A stretch of 36,456 nucleotides of DNA from Cochliopodium minus. Its lineage: Eukaryota; Discosea; Himatismenida; Cochliopodiidae. The notes below the pieces were generated by a model. That model was not told where the DNA came from. It saw nothing but the letters and a program-made list of their open reading frames with translations, and did not search any database. Positions 10,552-21,100 of this stretch are shown here, piece after piece. Where the stretch lies: assembly GCA_024220525.1 (NCBI GenBank), contig JAMYWO010000173.1, positions 8,975-45,430 on the forward strand, in the 5' to 3' direction. The number at the start of each line of letters is the position of its first letter. The first letter of the stretch is position 1. A program made the translations under genes and the position numbers.

Positions 10552-13500
10552 ATGACCTCCAAACTCAAATTCAACCCTAATGCAAAAAGCTATGTGCCTG
10601 TATGTTTCATTTATTTTTTCAAAAATCAACATCCATCAACTGATTAAAAATAATTTGAATATGTTTTTAAATTATACAACAATTATTTGATTTTAAGAAA
10701 TTTTTTTTTGGAAAACATTTATTTAGGAAACAAAGGCTACACAGACCAACAATTTCATAAATAATCAACCAAATCAATCCTTTTTTGGTAAATAAAAAGA
10801 TTTTATTTTTTTGATCTTCAATGATTAACCCTATAATTCCAAAACCAAATCATCAAAAATAGAATTCAAATCAGTTTATCCAGAAAGTAAGCTCATTCAA
10901 ATAATTTTTTCACAACTACATAAAAATACAACATATAATTATATAATCCAAAGATTTATCAATATCATACGTTGATATATTGAAAAATAATGATTCATAT
11001 AAAATGGTGTATTAGATTAATACAGCAAGGATGATAAAAAAATAAGATTTTTATTGTATCCATCACTATATTCAAACAAAAAAACAATTCAAAAATCGAT
11101 TATATTTAATCCCACTCACAAAAAATGAGTAATGAACAATAATAAGATTCAAAACCCACATCATTGAAAATAAAATGATTCAACTTTATAAAATGTAAAT
11201 ATCAATAAATACATCTATATCTATCTATCTATCAACCTTAAAATGCTTTTCATTGGTATTTATCCCAATAAATTTCTAACATTTTTCCGATAAAATTCAA
11301 ATAAACAGATGGTATGGAGGATCTGAATCAATATGTAGATAAGATTTTGGGTACCTCCTTGCCAGATAACTCAGAGGAAACCATAGTGGTCAGAAAGACC
11401 TGTTTGGAGCTCTCAGGAGCCCAAAAGGAGAAATTCCCAGGTTCCCTCGCTGCAAATCTCAGCAAATACAATGCAGCATTGACAAGGACAAAGAATTATA
11501 TGATCTCCCACAACCCTGATGGATCCAGGTACCTTTTGTTGACCATCAATGACAATATATATCTTTTGGATAGAAGCATGAGAGTATTCAATGCCACCAA
11601 ATTGTTTTCTCCTTCATTCATCCATCAGGTCGGAAATAATACTTTGATTGATGGTGAAAAATAAATTATATTATTTATTTTATATTTTTCAGTCAAAGAA
11701 AATAACAAGAAAAAATTATAAAATCCACTCCATAATAATCCAATTGAAAATTTTTTTCGTTAAAAAAAATAGAATATAATATTATTATATCCAGTTTATA
11801 TTGTATCATATTTATCATACCCTTCATTTTACATTATAATTTTTTTTTTTTATATCTTTGTTTAGGATATATTTTAAAGAGAAAGGAGGTAGAGAACCAA
11901 ACCAACGAAAAGTCAGAAGAAAAGAAGGGCGAAGAGGAAAAGACCGAAAGTAGCAACACTAACACAGAAGAAGTCAACAACAAGGGAGAAGAGGAAAAGA
12001 CCGAGAACAGTAAAACAGAACCGAACTCGGAGATAAATTACAATGGGATCCACTTTTTAGTTGTTGACGGCATTTGTATCAAAGACCAGACTGTGAGGGC
12101 TTTCCATATCGAACCTAGAATGAAGAATATCGAGCAAGCTTTGTCTCCTTTACTCACTTCTTTTAAGATTGTTCCTAAGCAGCCGCCGCAGACCACTACC
12201 GAGGTTGGAGAAGGGGTTGTTGTTGATGAGAAGAAAGATGCCACTCCTAACGAAAAGTTTAATGAGTTTCCTCCTTCTTTTGTTGTTAACAGACCTGAAG
12301 AAAAATATGTTGGTAAAAAAAAAAATCATTTTTATTTTTTAAAATTTTTTTTTTGTTTTACAAACTTTTTTTTAAAAAATTTTAATTTCGTTTTATTTTT
12401 TTTTAGGTAAAATCAGCATTTCTGTCCAACAATACTATCCTGCTTCTCAACTCGAGAACATGTTCAAAAAACATTTTCCTTCCTTCGGGTTTCCTCGTGT
12501 TGGAATCTTATTTTCTCCAAGTAACGAGATTTATAAACTGGGTATAAATCAAAATTATTTTTTTAATTTTTTATTTGTTGATTTTTTTATTTAAAATTAT
12601 TTTTTATTTTTCAATTATTTGATTTTATTTTTTTTATTTTTTATTTTTTTTGATAGGTTACAATGAATTTCTTTTGTTGTGGAAGCCAATGGAACAAATC
12701 ACAGTTGACTTTAAAGTAGGGATTGTGAAAAAGATGAACAAGGGAAGCATGAGAATTTGGTATCAACTGTTGAAGTCCACCCACGGAGAACTCGTACTTC
12801 ACGACTGGATCACTGAAAAAGGAGGTAAAAAAAAATTTTTAAAAATTTCAAAACAATTTAAATAAATCTTTTAAAAAAATTCAACAAATCAGAAATATTA
12901 ATAAATAAAATTAATTTAACAAATCAGAAATATTAATTAATAAATTTTAAAATATACTTTTAAATAAATTTAGTAAATCTCTAAATTTGAAGAAATTTTA
13001 TAACAAAATCAATTTATATCATTAAACAAAACATTGAAAAATTATTTTAAAAAATGAATCTTTGAAGAATTAAATGTTAAATAAATTTGAAAAATTAATC
13101 TAAATGATTTTTTAGGATCAAAGCTCTCCAAGCTCAACGAAGGACAAGTGATCAGATGTTTCTGGGACCCAAACGGCACCACCATCGTTCCACCCTCCTC
13201 CAACGACGACAAGTCCAAAGAATACAAGGGCGGCTGGGTTATGCGAACCATCCTCAACAAAACCCAACCAAATGAGGAGTGGGTCGTCTCCAAGTTGGTC
13301 GAGAACATCGAGAGTCACATCGGAAAGCAGGATTTGATCAAGGTTGTTACTACTGACAAGGATTTGGGCGATGATTTCAAGTTGGCTCCTTCTCGTTTTG
13401 CTCCTAAGAAGAGATCTTTTTGGAAGCCCAACAATGCTCCCAACAATAACGGGAACAATAACAACTAGTAACAACTTTTTTGGTTTTGTTAACACATTTT

Positions 13501-13806
13501 TTTATTATTTTATTTTTGGAATTTTAAGATCTTTTTTTTACATTTTTTATATTTTTTTTTACATTTTTTTTTATTTTGTTCAAATTTATTTGTCTCACTT
13601 TTTTCTAAATCCCATCATTTTTTAAAAGTAATGGAAATAAGGGATACAATAACAACTATAACGGAAACAACAATAACAACAGTTATGGGAACAACAGCTA
13701 CAACAACAACGGAAATTATCAAAATGGAAATTTTAATCATCATTCCTCATCCCAAAGCCATACCTCTCCAAATGAAACTCCTATTAATTATTCCCAAAAC
13801 AATTAA
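10552..13806 (+). CDS. Guanylyltransferase-fold capping-enzyme-like protein with PAM2 motif and degraded active site
   Basis: Exons 10552-10599, 10727-10787, 10863-10886, 11309-11653, 11866-12312, 12407-12541, 12657-12824, 13116-13467 and 13629-13806 give 585 residues. The N-terminus (KFNPNAKSYVP) fits a PAM2 motif, which binds the MLLE domain of poly(A)-binding protein. The core is an mRNA guanylyltransferase: FPGSLAANLSKYN, DGSRYLLL, TLIDG, IHFLVVDG, ILFSP, LLLWKP...VDF, then an OB fold (GGWVMR...QPNEEWVV). Catalytic positions are altered: motif I reads NPDG where KxDG is expected, motif III lacks its Glu, motif IV reads VG instead of DG, and motif V reads LWK instead of KWK. An acidic Glu/Lys-rich insert sits between motifs III and IIIa. 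The tail is rich in Asn, Gly and Tyr. There is no triphosphatase domain. Joining the first three exons across a 422-bp intron (10887-11308) is the weak point; a start at 11314 is the alternative. Confidence 0.78.
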
Positions 13807-13892
13807 TAAAACCCCTTTTTTTTTTTCTTTTTTCAAAAAATTTTTTTTTTTTTTATTTTGAGGAGAAATAATTAAATAAAAAAATAAAAAAA

Positions 13893-15414
13893 ATGAATTT
13901 TGATTTTCTAAAAGATTATTTTCACAACAACAATTATCCTCCACATCTCGATTCTCAACTCAAAAATATCTTTTTAAATAAAATTAAAGAATTTGTTGAA
14001 CAAAAAATAGAAATAAATTTGAAGGATGAAAAGGAGAATTCTCTGATGAACTATCTGTTCAAACATTCATCTAGTATAAATGTTGACATAATCAAATATT
14101 TATTGGAAAGCAAATCAGATTTGAATAGCAAAAATAAAAAATTTAAAACACCTTTGCATTATGTATGCAAGCACAAGGGGATTTCGATAGAAAATATAAA
14201 ATATATGGTTGAAAATAAAAGTGAATTGAATTCAGTGAGCAAAGATCTGGATTTACCATTGCATATAGCTTGCAGGAATGTAAATGTGAAGGAAGATGTG
14301 ATAAAATATCTAATCGAAAATAAATCAGAGATAAATTCGGCGAATATCTACAAGAATCTTCCCTTACACTTGCTAATTACAAACAAAATAATAGAAATAA
14401 GTACAATAAAGTATATTATAGAGATGAAATCAAATCTTAATTTGAAAAATAGATATGATTGCTCTCCGATCCATTTAGTGATAGAGAAAGGGCAAATAGA
14501 ATTGATGAAATACATGATAGAAAGAAGAGCGGAAATAAATTTTGAAAAAAATTCCGTGTTGCACATCATTTTGCACAAAATGGAGAAAGAATACGATACT
14601 ATCAAGTTTTTAATTGATAATAAATCTGATTTGAATATAAAAGACAACAACCTGAATACCCCTCTCCTTATTGCATCCAAAGAAAATGTCATTTCCTTTG
14701 AAGTTGTCAAACTTTTAATTGATAAAAAATCTGATTTAAACTTGATAGATTCTAAAGAAAATTCTTGCCTTCATCTTTTTTGTAGCAACGAAAAGGTTTC
14801 ATTTGAAATGATAAAGTATTTAATCGACAATAATGCTTATTTGAATGTTCTTAACGAAACTCGCAACTCTCCTCTTCATAATGCTTGTTTAAATAAAAAT
14901 TCTAGTGCTGAAATTATCCAGTATTTGATTGAAAGTAAATCAGATTTTGGTTGTTCCAATTCATCTACACATAGACCCTTTGATTGTTTGGTTCTTTCTC
15001 ATTCTAAAGACAAAGACTTTGAATTGTTAGCTATCCCTTTTCTTTGTGAAGAGAGATTCATCCTCAATTATTATTTTTTAGATCGTTATTTAAATCAATT
15101 CGTAGAAAAATATCGGGATGGATCTTTGTGGAGCCCTACTTCACATTCATATTTTTCTCCATCTATCAAACACCGAATTTTCACCACTCTTGTTTGTTTC
15201 AAAAACTTTTCAAAGAAACTCAAACAAATTTTTCCTAAACCTTTAAAATTGGAGATCATCAGAGAGGTTGTTNNNNNNNNNNNNNNNNNNNNNNNNNNNN
15301 NNNNNNNNNNNNNNNNNNNNNNNNNNNNNNNNNNNNNNNNNNNNNNNNNNNNNNNNNNNNNNNNNNNNNNNNAATTATTTTTCTATTGAAATTGAAATGG
15401 GTAATCAAGATTAG
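13893..15414 (+). CDS. Ankyrin-repeat protein interrupted by assembly gap
   Basis: A single exon opens at the ATG after an A-run (AAAAAAATG). The 460 residues read before the gap contain about nine to ten ankyrin repeats of about 33 residues (for example TPLHYVCKHKGISIENIKYM, then LPLHIACRNVNVKEDVIKYL). Each ends in a hydrophobic hairpin of the type LIENKSEINS. Ankyrin stacks bind protein partners; nothing shows which ones. After the repeats comes a conserved-looking C-terminal region (WSPTSHSYFSPSIKHRIF, IFPKPLKLEIIREV), similar in position to F-box- or SOCS-like ends of amoebal ankyrin proteins, though I cannot assign it. Beyond the 100-N gap, codons from 15373 read NYFSIEIEMGNQD and stop at 15412-15414, which is a plausible true C-terminus since the gap length is unknown. 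Confidence 0.8.
15273..15372. other. Assembly gap of 100 N
   Basis: Exactly 100 Ns, the usual placeholder for a gap of unknown size. It removes the end of the ankyrin-repeat gene, and the reading frame across it cannot be trusted. Confidence 0.99.
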
Positions 15415-17663
15415 TTATTTGGATCATTAAGAGAATAATAACTGGACATTTTGTATAATTCAAGAATTGATCCATATTTTTCGAAGATTGGAGAAAGTCT
15501 CTTTTTATTCAAAGTGAAAATTTGAGGATAATGGAATTTTTTTCTTTCTTCTTTCTCTTCTGAAGTATTCATTCCCTTCCTCTTTATCTGATCAAAGCAA
15601 TAACCAGCATTATGAATACTCAAAGATGTTTTTGAAGATAGGTACTCATCCTTTGGTTTGTTATTGATGTTATATTCCAATTTTTTTTCAATAGGATTCA
15701 GAGATGCCAAAACACGTGAAATAAAGAAATTTTTTCCTATTTGAGGGATGCGACACATTCTATTATCGTCAACCAACAAATTGATGACTCTGTTGAATCC
15801 ATCTTCAATTGATTCCAAACACAAATCAACTTTTCCTGTTTTTCTTTGATCAATCACTATTTCATAGAGGAATTTCTCCTGTTTAGCTTCACGTTGGGGT
15901 AGATCTTCTAATTTCAAACCCAATTTATTGAGTTCTTCGGCGGTGATAATTTTGGAATCAGAGAGAAAATGCTTTCTTACAAAGAGGGCATCAACACCAA
16001 TATTTTTTTCTCCATCTCCTATTCTGAAGAGAGTATCCAAGAAATCATCAAAGGTGATTGGATGAAGATTATCATAATTGAGATCTTGATCTCCTTTTTC
16101 TTTGATGTAAAAGGAAAGCTTTCCATTTGGAGAAGGGTTTTTTGGATCAATTACGAAAAGAGGAAGAATGTAGTCATCAGGAAAAATTCTTTTATACTCT
16201 TCAAAGAGCAGTTTGTTTTTGAAAGTTGGATAATGAGTTAATTCTTTCCCTTCAGAATTAATTGGTTTCAATTCATTTCCAATTTTGGGATCCTCGAGCA
16301 TTAGTTTGAAGGATAGTTTTTCATGCGATGTTCCTTTTAATTCAGGATAGATCAGAGTAAATAAATCTTCTTGAGGGATTTGATATCTTTCTGTCCAAAT
16401 TTGATCCAAAATTAATTTCTTGTTGATGAATATACTGGAAACTCTTCCATATATTGGTTGAAATGAGAAATTCATTTTATCAACAAAGAAATCAAGATAA
16501 ATCACCCTCTCTTTTACTTTGGATAATTGATCATATTCCTCATCAGTCGGAATGGGAAGTGGTAGTGTTTTATCATTCTCTCTTTTTCCTTCATAAATAT
16601 CCATTCCTTTTTCCCAATAGAATAAAAGTTTTTCCATAGAAATAGATTCCATGGAAAAAGTAACTGCTGAAAAGGATGGATCTTTGTCAATCAACTTTGA
16701 TTTATCGAAATGATAGACGATTAACCTCAAGAAATAATACCACGGTCCCGTTAAATCTACTTTAATTTTCGACAACAATTCGAAAATAATCTGTTGCAAA
16801 GAAGCTTGATCCTCTTTCGATCCCAACTCTGCAGTGTTGAGAAAGTTGATCAATTCTCCATAGTTTCCCCCAGTTACTCTGTACAACAATTCTATAAGAA
16901 CATCTGATTTGATGATTTCTTGAAGTAGAAGAATCCCATTTTGTTTTAGAAAAACAAAGTTTCCATTTTCGAGAATATCATTCAGGTTGCTTTTCCATAG
17001 TGAAAAATTTGTTGGATAAAGCGATTGACATTGATATTTTCCATTGTCGAATGTTGTCCCATTGTATGCAGGAAATTCTTTTAATTTTGAGCCCCAAGCA
17101 ACCTTATAATTGCCAAAACATAAAGAAGCGACGTGAGAAGAGCTCCCACTCACAACTGCCAATTCATTAGAGAAATTTTCTCCCATTGTCTTCAAACTTC
17201 CTATATCCTCTATCATCTTTCCAACATTGTCATCCCCAAAAATATTGGCTTTAAACATTTCTTGAAATTCATCAATAAAGTAGAAAGTAAAGATGTTGTG
17301 TTCATTTTGGAGATCAGTTCTCGTATTTATTATCCCTTTCAGATCCGAATATCTCTTTTGTGCGGCAAAGATTCTCAAATCATCCAAAGATTGAGTTGTA
17401 TGTATGTTCAAAGTCCTCATTATTTCATAATTGATGTAGATCAACATAAGGTTGGGATGGTTTTTCCCTATGAATTCCACAAATAATCTATCAATAAATG
17501 AAATTAGTTTTCTTTAAAAAAAAAAAAGAAAAAAAAAAATTGACCTCATCAATGAAGTTTTCCCAGCTCCCTTTTCTGCGGAAAGAAATTTGCATCTTCC
17601 AGTACCACAAGAATTAAATGAGCGAATAGTATGTAACCAAGAATATAAAATTTCCCTTCTTTC
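15411..17663 (-). CDS. Large P-loop NTPase of uncertain family (5' end missing)
   Basis: Exons 17663-17545 and 17487-15411 (TAA) join in phase at an intron GTCAATT...TTGATAG. The first visible exon carries a Walker A motif (SAEKGAGKTSLM). The second begins LFVEFIGKNHPN and has a clear Walker B (FTFYFIDEFQEMF) followed by a sensor-like AVVSGSSS. This order suits AAA/STAND-type ATPases. The size, the single long exon and the ATPase layout recall the NTPase module of eukaryotic Crinkler/RHS-type proteins, but that is only an impression. About 730 residues are visible. No ATG precedes the Walker A exon, which begins beside a single N (17664) and an A/T tandem repeat, so the 5' part is probably lost at that junction. 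The stop overlaps the probable stop of the convergent ankyrin gene. Confidence 0.72.
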
Positions 17664-17843
17664 NAAAAATAAAAATAAAAATAAAAATAAAAATAAAAAT
17701 AAAAATAAAAATAAAATAAAAATAAAAATAAAATAAAAATAAAATAAAAAATAAATAAAATAAAAAATAAAAAAATGAAAACAAAATAAGAATAAAATAA
17801 AATAAAAAATATTTAAATAAAAAGAAATATATCAATTTAATTT
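17664..17843. repeat. (AAAAAT)n tandem repeat beside an ambiguous base
   Basis: Hexamer and pentamer A/T repeats at about 17665-17760, directly next to N at 17664, continue into general A/T-rich sequence. It separates the 5'-incomplete NTPase gene from the stop of the Roco gene. Repeat collapse or a mis-join here is likely, since both flanking genes look incomplete on this side. Confidence 0.75.
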
Positions 17844-18113
17844 TTACTCATTTAAACTGTTTGTAAAACCGGTGCTCGAAGTGTCCGAAGAAATCTCAGA
17901 GTCCATGTCACTTTCAGTTTTTGGATTTTGGGAATCATTCTCATAATTGACGATTTCTTTAGATTCTCTGTACTCTTCAAACTCCAAGAATGGTATTTGT
18001 GATGTTTCGATTTCCCATAGAACGATTCCGAATGAATAAACATCCATTGAAGGACTGTACTTTTCTCCTTTAATTACTTCAGGTCCCATCCTATTTTTTA
18101 TTTTATTTTTTAT

Positions 18114-18145
<32 letters not shown>

Positions 18146-21100
18146 AAAATATTTTTATTTTTAAATTTTTTTGTCTTGATTATATTTTACCATTGCCAAG
18201 TCGCCAACGCATCTTCCAATTCACTAGATACACACCTTGCCAACCCGAAATCACCTACTTTAGCATTACAATCTGCATTTTCATCCAAAGAAGTTACAAA
18301 ACTAAAAATTGACAATATTAATTTAATAAAATATAAAAAATAAAAAATAAAAAATAAAAAATAAATAATAAAAAATAAAAAATAATTTTTTTACATATTT
18401 GGACTTCTTAAATCTCTGTGAATGATTGGAGGTGTCAATGATTGCAAAAAATTCATTCCTTCTGCAATGTTGAGACAAAGTTTCAGTTTAAGTTTTTCGG
18501 AAAAAAAACTTCCTAACTCCCTGTTTATCTTGTTTTGCTTGAACAAGTCTGGCATTCCACTTTTTTTAAAAAAATTAAAAATAAAAACTTTAATTATAAA
18601 AATTAAAAAATAAAAAATAAAAAAATAAAATGAAAATTAAAAAATTATAAATTAAAAATAAAAAATAAAAAATAAAAAATAAAAAATAAAAAATAAAATA
18701 AAAAATAAAAAAATAATTTAAAATTAAAATTAAATAATAAAATTATTGACCAGTATTCAAGAGCCATTCTAACTGGCAGTTCATAAGTTACACCATAAAG
18801 TTTAACGAGATTTGGATGTTGGAGCTGGGACATGATGAATATTTCTTGTTGGAAATCCCTGTAAAGAGCGGACATTTCATTGGCATTGTTTATTTTGAGC
18901 TCTTTCAAAGCGATGTCAACATTTTCAAATTCTTCAAGCTCTCCCAAACCTAAAAACAATTCAAATTAAATAAAATTAAAAATTTGAATTAAATTATTCT
19001 TAAATTTTCGTTAATTTATTTTAATTACCTTTGCTTTCTAACTTTTCTTTTTTCCAAATTGCTTTGTAAACTGTTCCAAAATTTCCGTCTCCCAAAATAC
19101 TTTGTATTTCGACATTTTTTACAAGGGGCAAGAAATCAAAAGTAATATCAGGAGCAACACCTTAAAAAAATCAATAAAATTAAAAAATTTACAAAAATAA
19201 AAAATAAAATAAAAATAAAAATTAAAAATAAAAAAATAAAAATAAAAAAACAAATACTATTTATTCTGGTTGGATATTCTGTGTGATCACATTTTACTTC
19301 AGGGAGGCCAGAAACAAATTTGTCAACTAAATCTTGGTAAACAAATTTAGTGATTTTCTTTTGAGGAGGGTTGATACAATGTCCGCAATAAACCATTCTC
19401 TTGATACTTTTGTTCTTGTTGTCTCTAGAGTAAAAATTGTCAATTAGAGATTCTATTATTTGAATTATTCTGATGAAAAGAGAGCTGTTTTCTTTCGGAC
19501 AATTCACGTGGATGGAGAGTTTAAAAACAAACGCTGCACTCTTTGTTTCTAAGTGGAGAATACTTGCCTCGCCAACATTTTCAGATGTATTTCCAACTAA
19601 ATGTACTCCATGTTTCCTTGTTTAAATAAAAGATTTCATTATAAAAATCTAAAACTTTAAAATAAATTACCAACTTTCTACTATTTTAATTTCTTCTGCG
19701 TTGGTTAATCTTGAGACTAATCTTGCAATAAATCCGAGTGGAACTAGAATATAAAAATAAAAAATAATCAATTTATTTGTAATTTTATTTAAGAAAAAAA
19801 TTAAAAGATTTTTTTAAATTACCAAATTTGATGTAATAATCTCTTTTGAAAGACATTCCATCATTTTCAATCAAAAATTTATTCAAGCTACTTTCAACAC
19901 TTTTTAAACTAGAAGGGGAATCAGGAATCTAGGAAAAAAGTTTTTTAAAAGAATTTTAATTAAAAAAAAATAAAAAATGAATGTTACTAAAGAAGGTATT
20001 GTAATACTTGTCAAATTTTTTATGCTTGAACATTCAGATGGATACATGGAAACAATCTCAAAGTGTTCCAACATATACAAGATCTTGAGTTGTTTTTCAG
20101 GTGAAACTTTCTCCCATATTTTATCCAAGTGTTCCTTTTTGACGATACCATTTCTCCAGTTTGATTTGAAAGAAATCAAATCAGACATTCTTTATTTAAA
20201 AAAGTTAAAAATAAAAAAGTTAAAATTAAAATTTATTTACCTGTCAGCAATCCTATTATTTTATTTTTTGATTTTCAATTAAAAATTTTTATTTTTTAGT
20301 TTTGTTTTTTTATTTTAGTATTTGGTTTTCAAAATTATTTTTTTTATTTTTTTACCATTGTAACTTTAAAATGATGTGTTGTTGTTTTGGCATAAAGAGG
20401 ACAGAACCAACATCATGGAGGAAATGTATAGCACTCAATTTATCTTTTTTCGACTGGCCACTTGATATTTTATCAACATACTCGGAGTACTCCTCCCAAC
20501 TCCAAACTGGCCAACTTGGATCCTTTTGAGAGATCTCTGGAAGTTTGGAATGAATTTCCTCATAAAATTGTGGGACAACCTTTAAGAAAAGAAAAATTAT
20601 TTTATTTTATTAATATTTTTTAAATTATCTTCTAAATTATTTTTTGATTATTTTATTTGAATTTTTACTTTTTTATGATTTTTATTTTTAATTTATTTTT
20701 AATTTATCTTTAAATTATTTTTTGATTTTATTTTTAAATTTATTTTATAATTTTTTATTATATTTTTACTTTTTCAGTCAAATTTCCTTGAATAGCAACT
20801 TGTCTTATAGCTCCTACTAATTCTTGTATTCCAATTCCCTTGCTACAAGACACAAACAACACTTGTTTGATTTCTTTGTAAGAATTCCTAATCTTCGCAA
20901 GTTTATTTGCAATAGGAGTTATGAACTCATTGTTGCACTAAATTATAAAAAAAAAATTAAAAAAAAATTAAAAAATTTAAAGTAAAAATTACTTTTGGAT
21001 CGTCTAAATGAGTTCCAACTATCACTATTCTTGGGCGAGGATACTAAATTAAATTTTGTAAAAATCAAAGATAATAGGAAGGTATTATTAAAGAGGTTTC

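Noticed and set aside
12038-12244. Minus-strand frame inside the capping-like gene
   Set aside because: Opposite strand of a well-supported exon with clear family similarity.
13893-15272. Viral origin for the ankyrin gene (giant-virus-like repeats)
   Set aside because: Ankyrin proteins of this type are also common in amoebae; the gene's base composition matches its neighbours and no other virus-like gene is near.
17614-17835. Phe/Ile repeat frame next to the N at 17664
   Set aside because: Translation of the (AAAAAT)n repeat in the minus frame; the NTPase Walker A lies in another frame.
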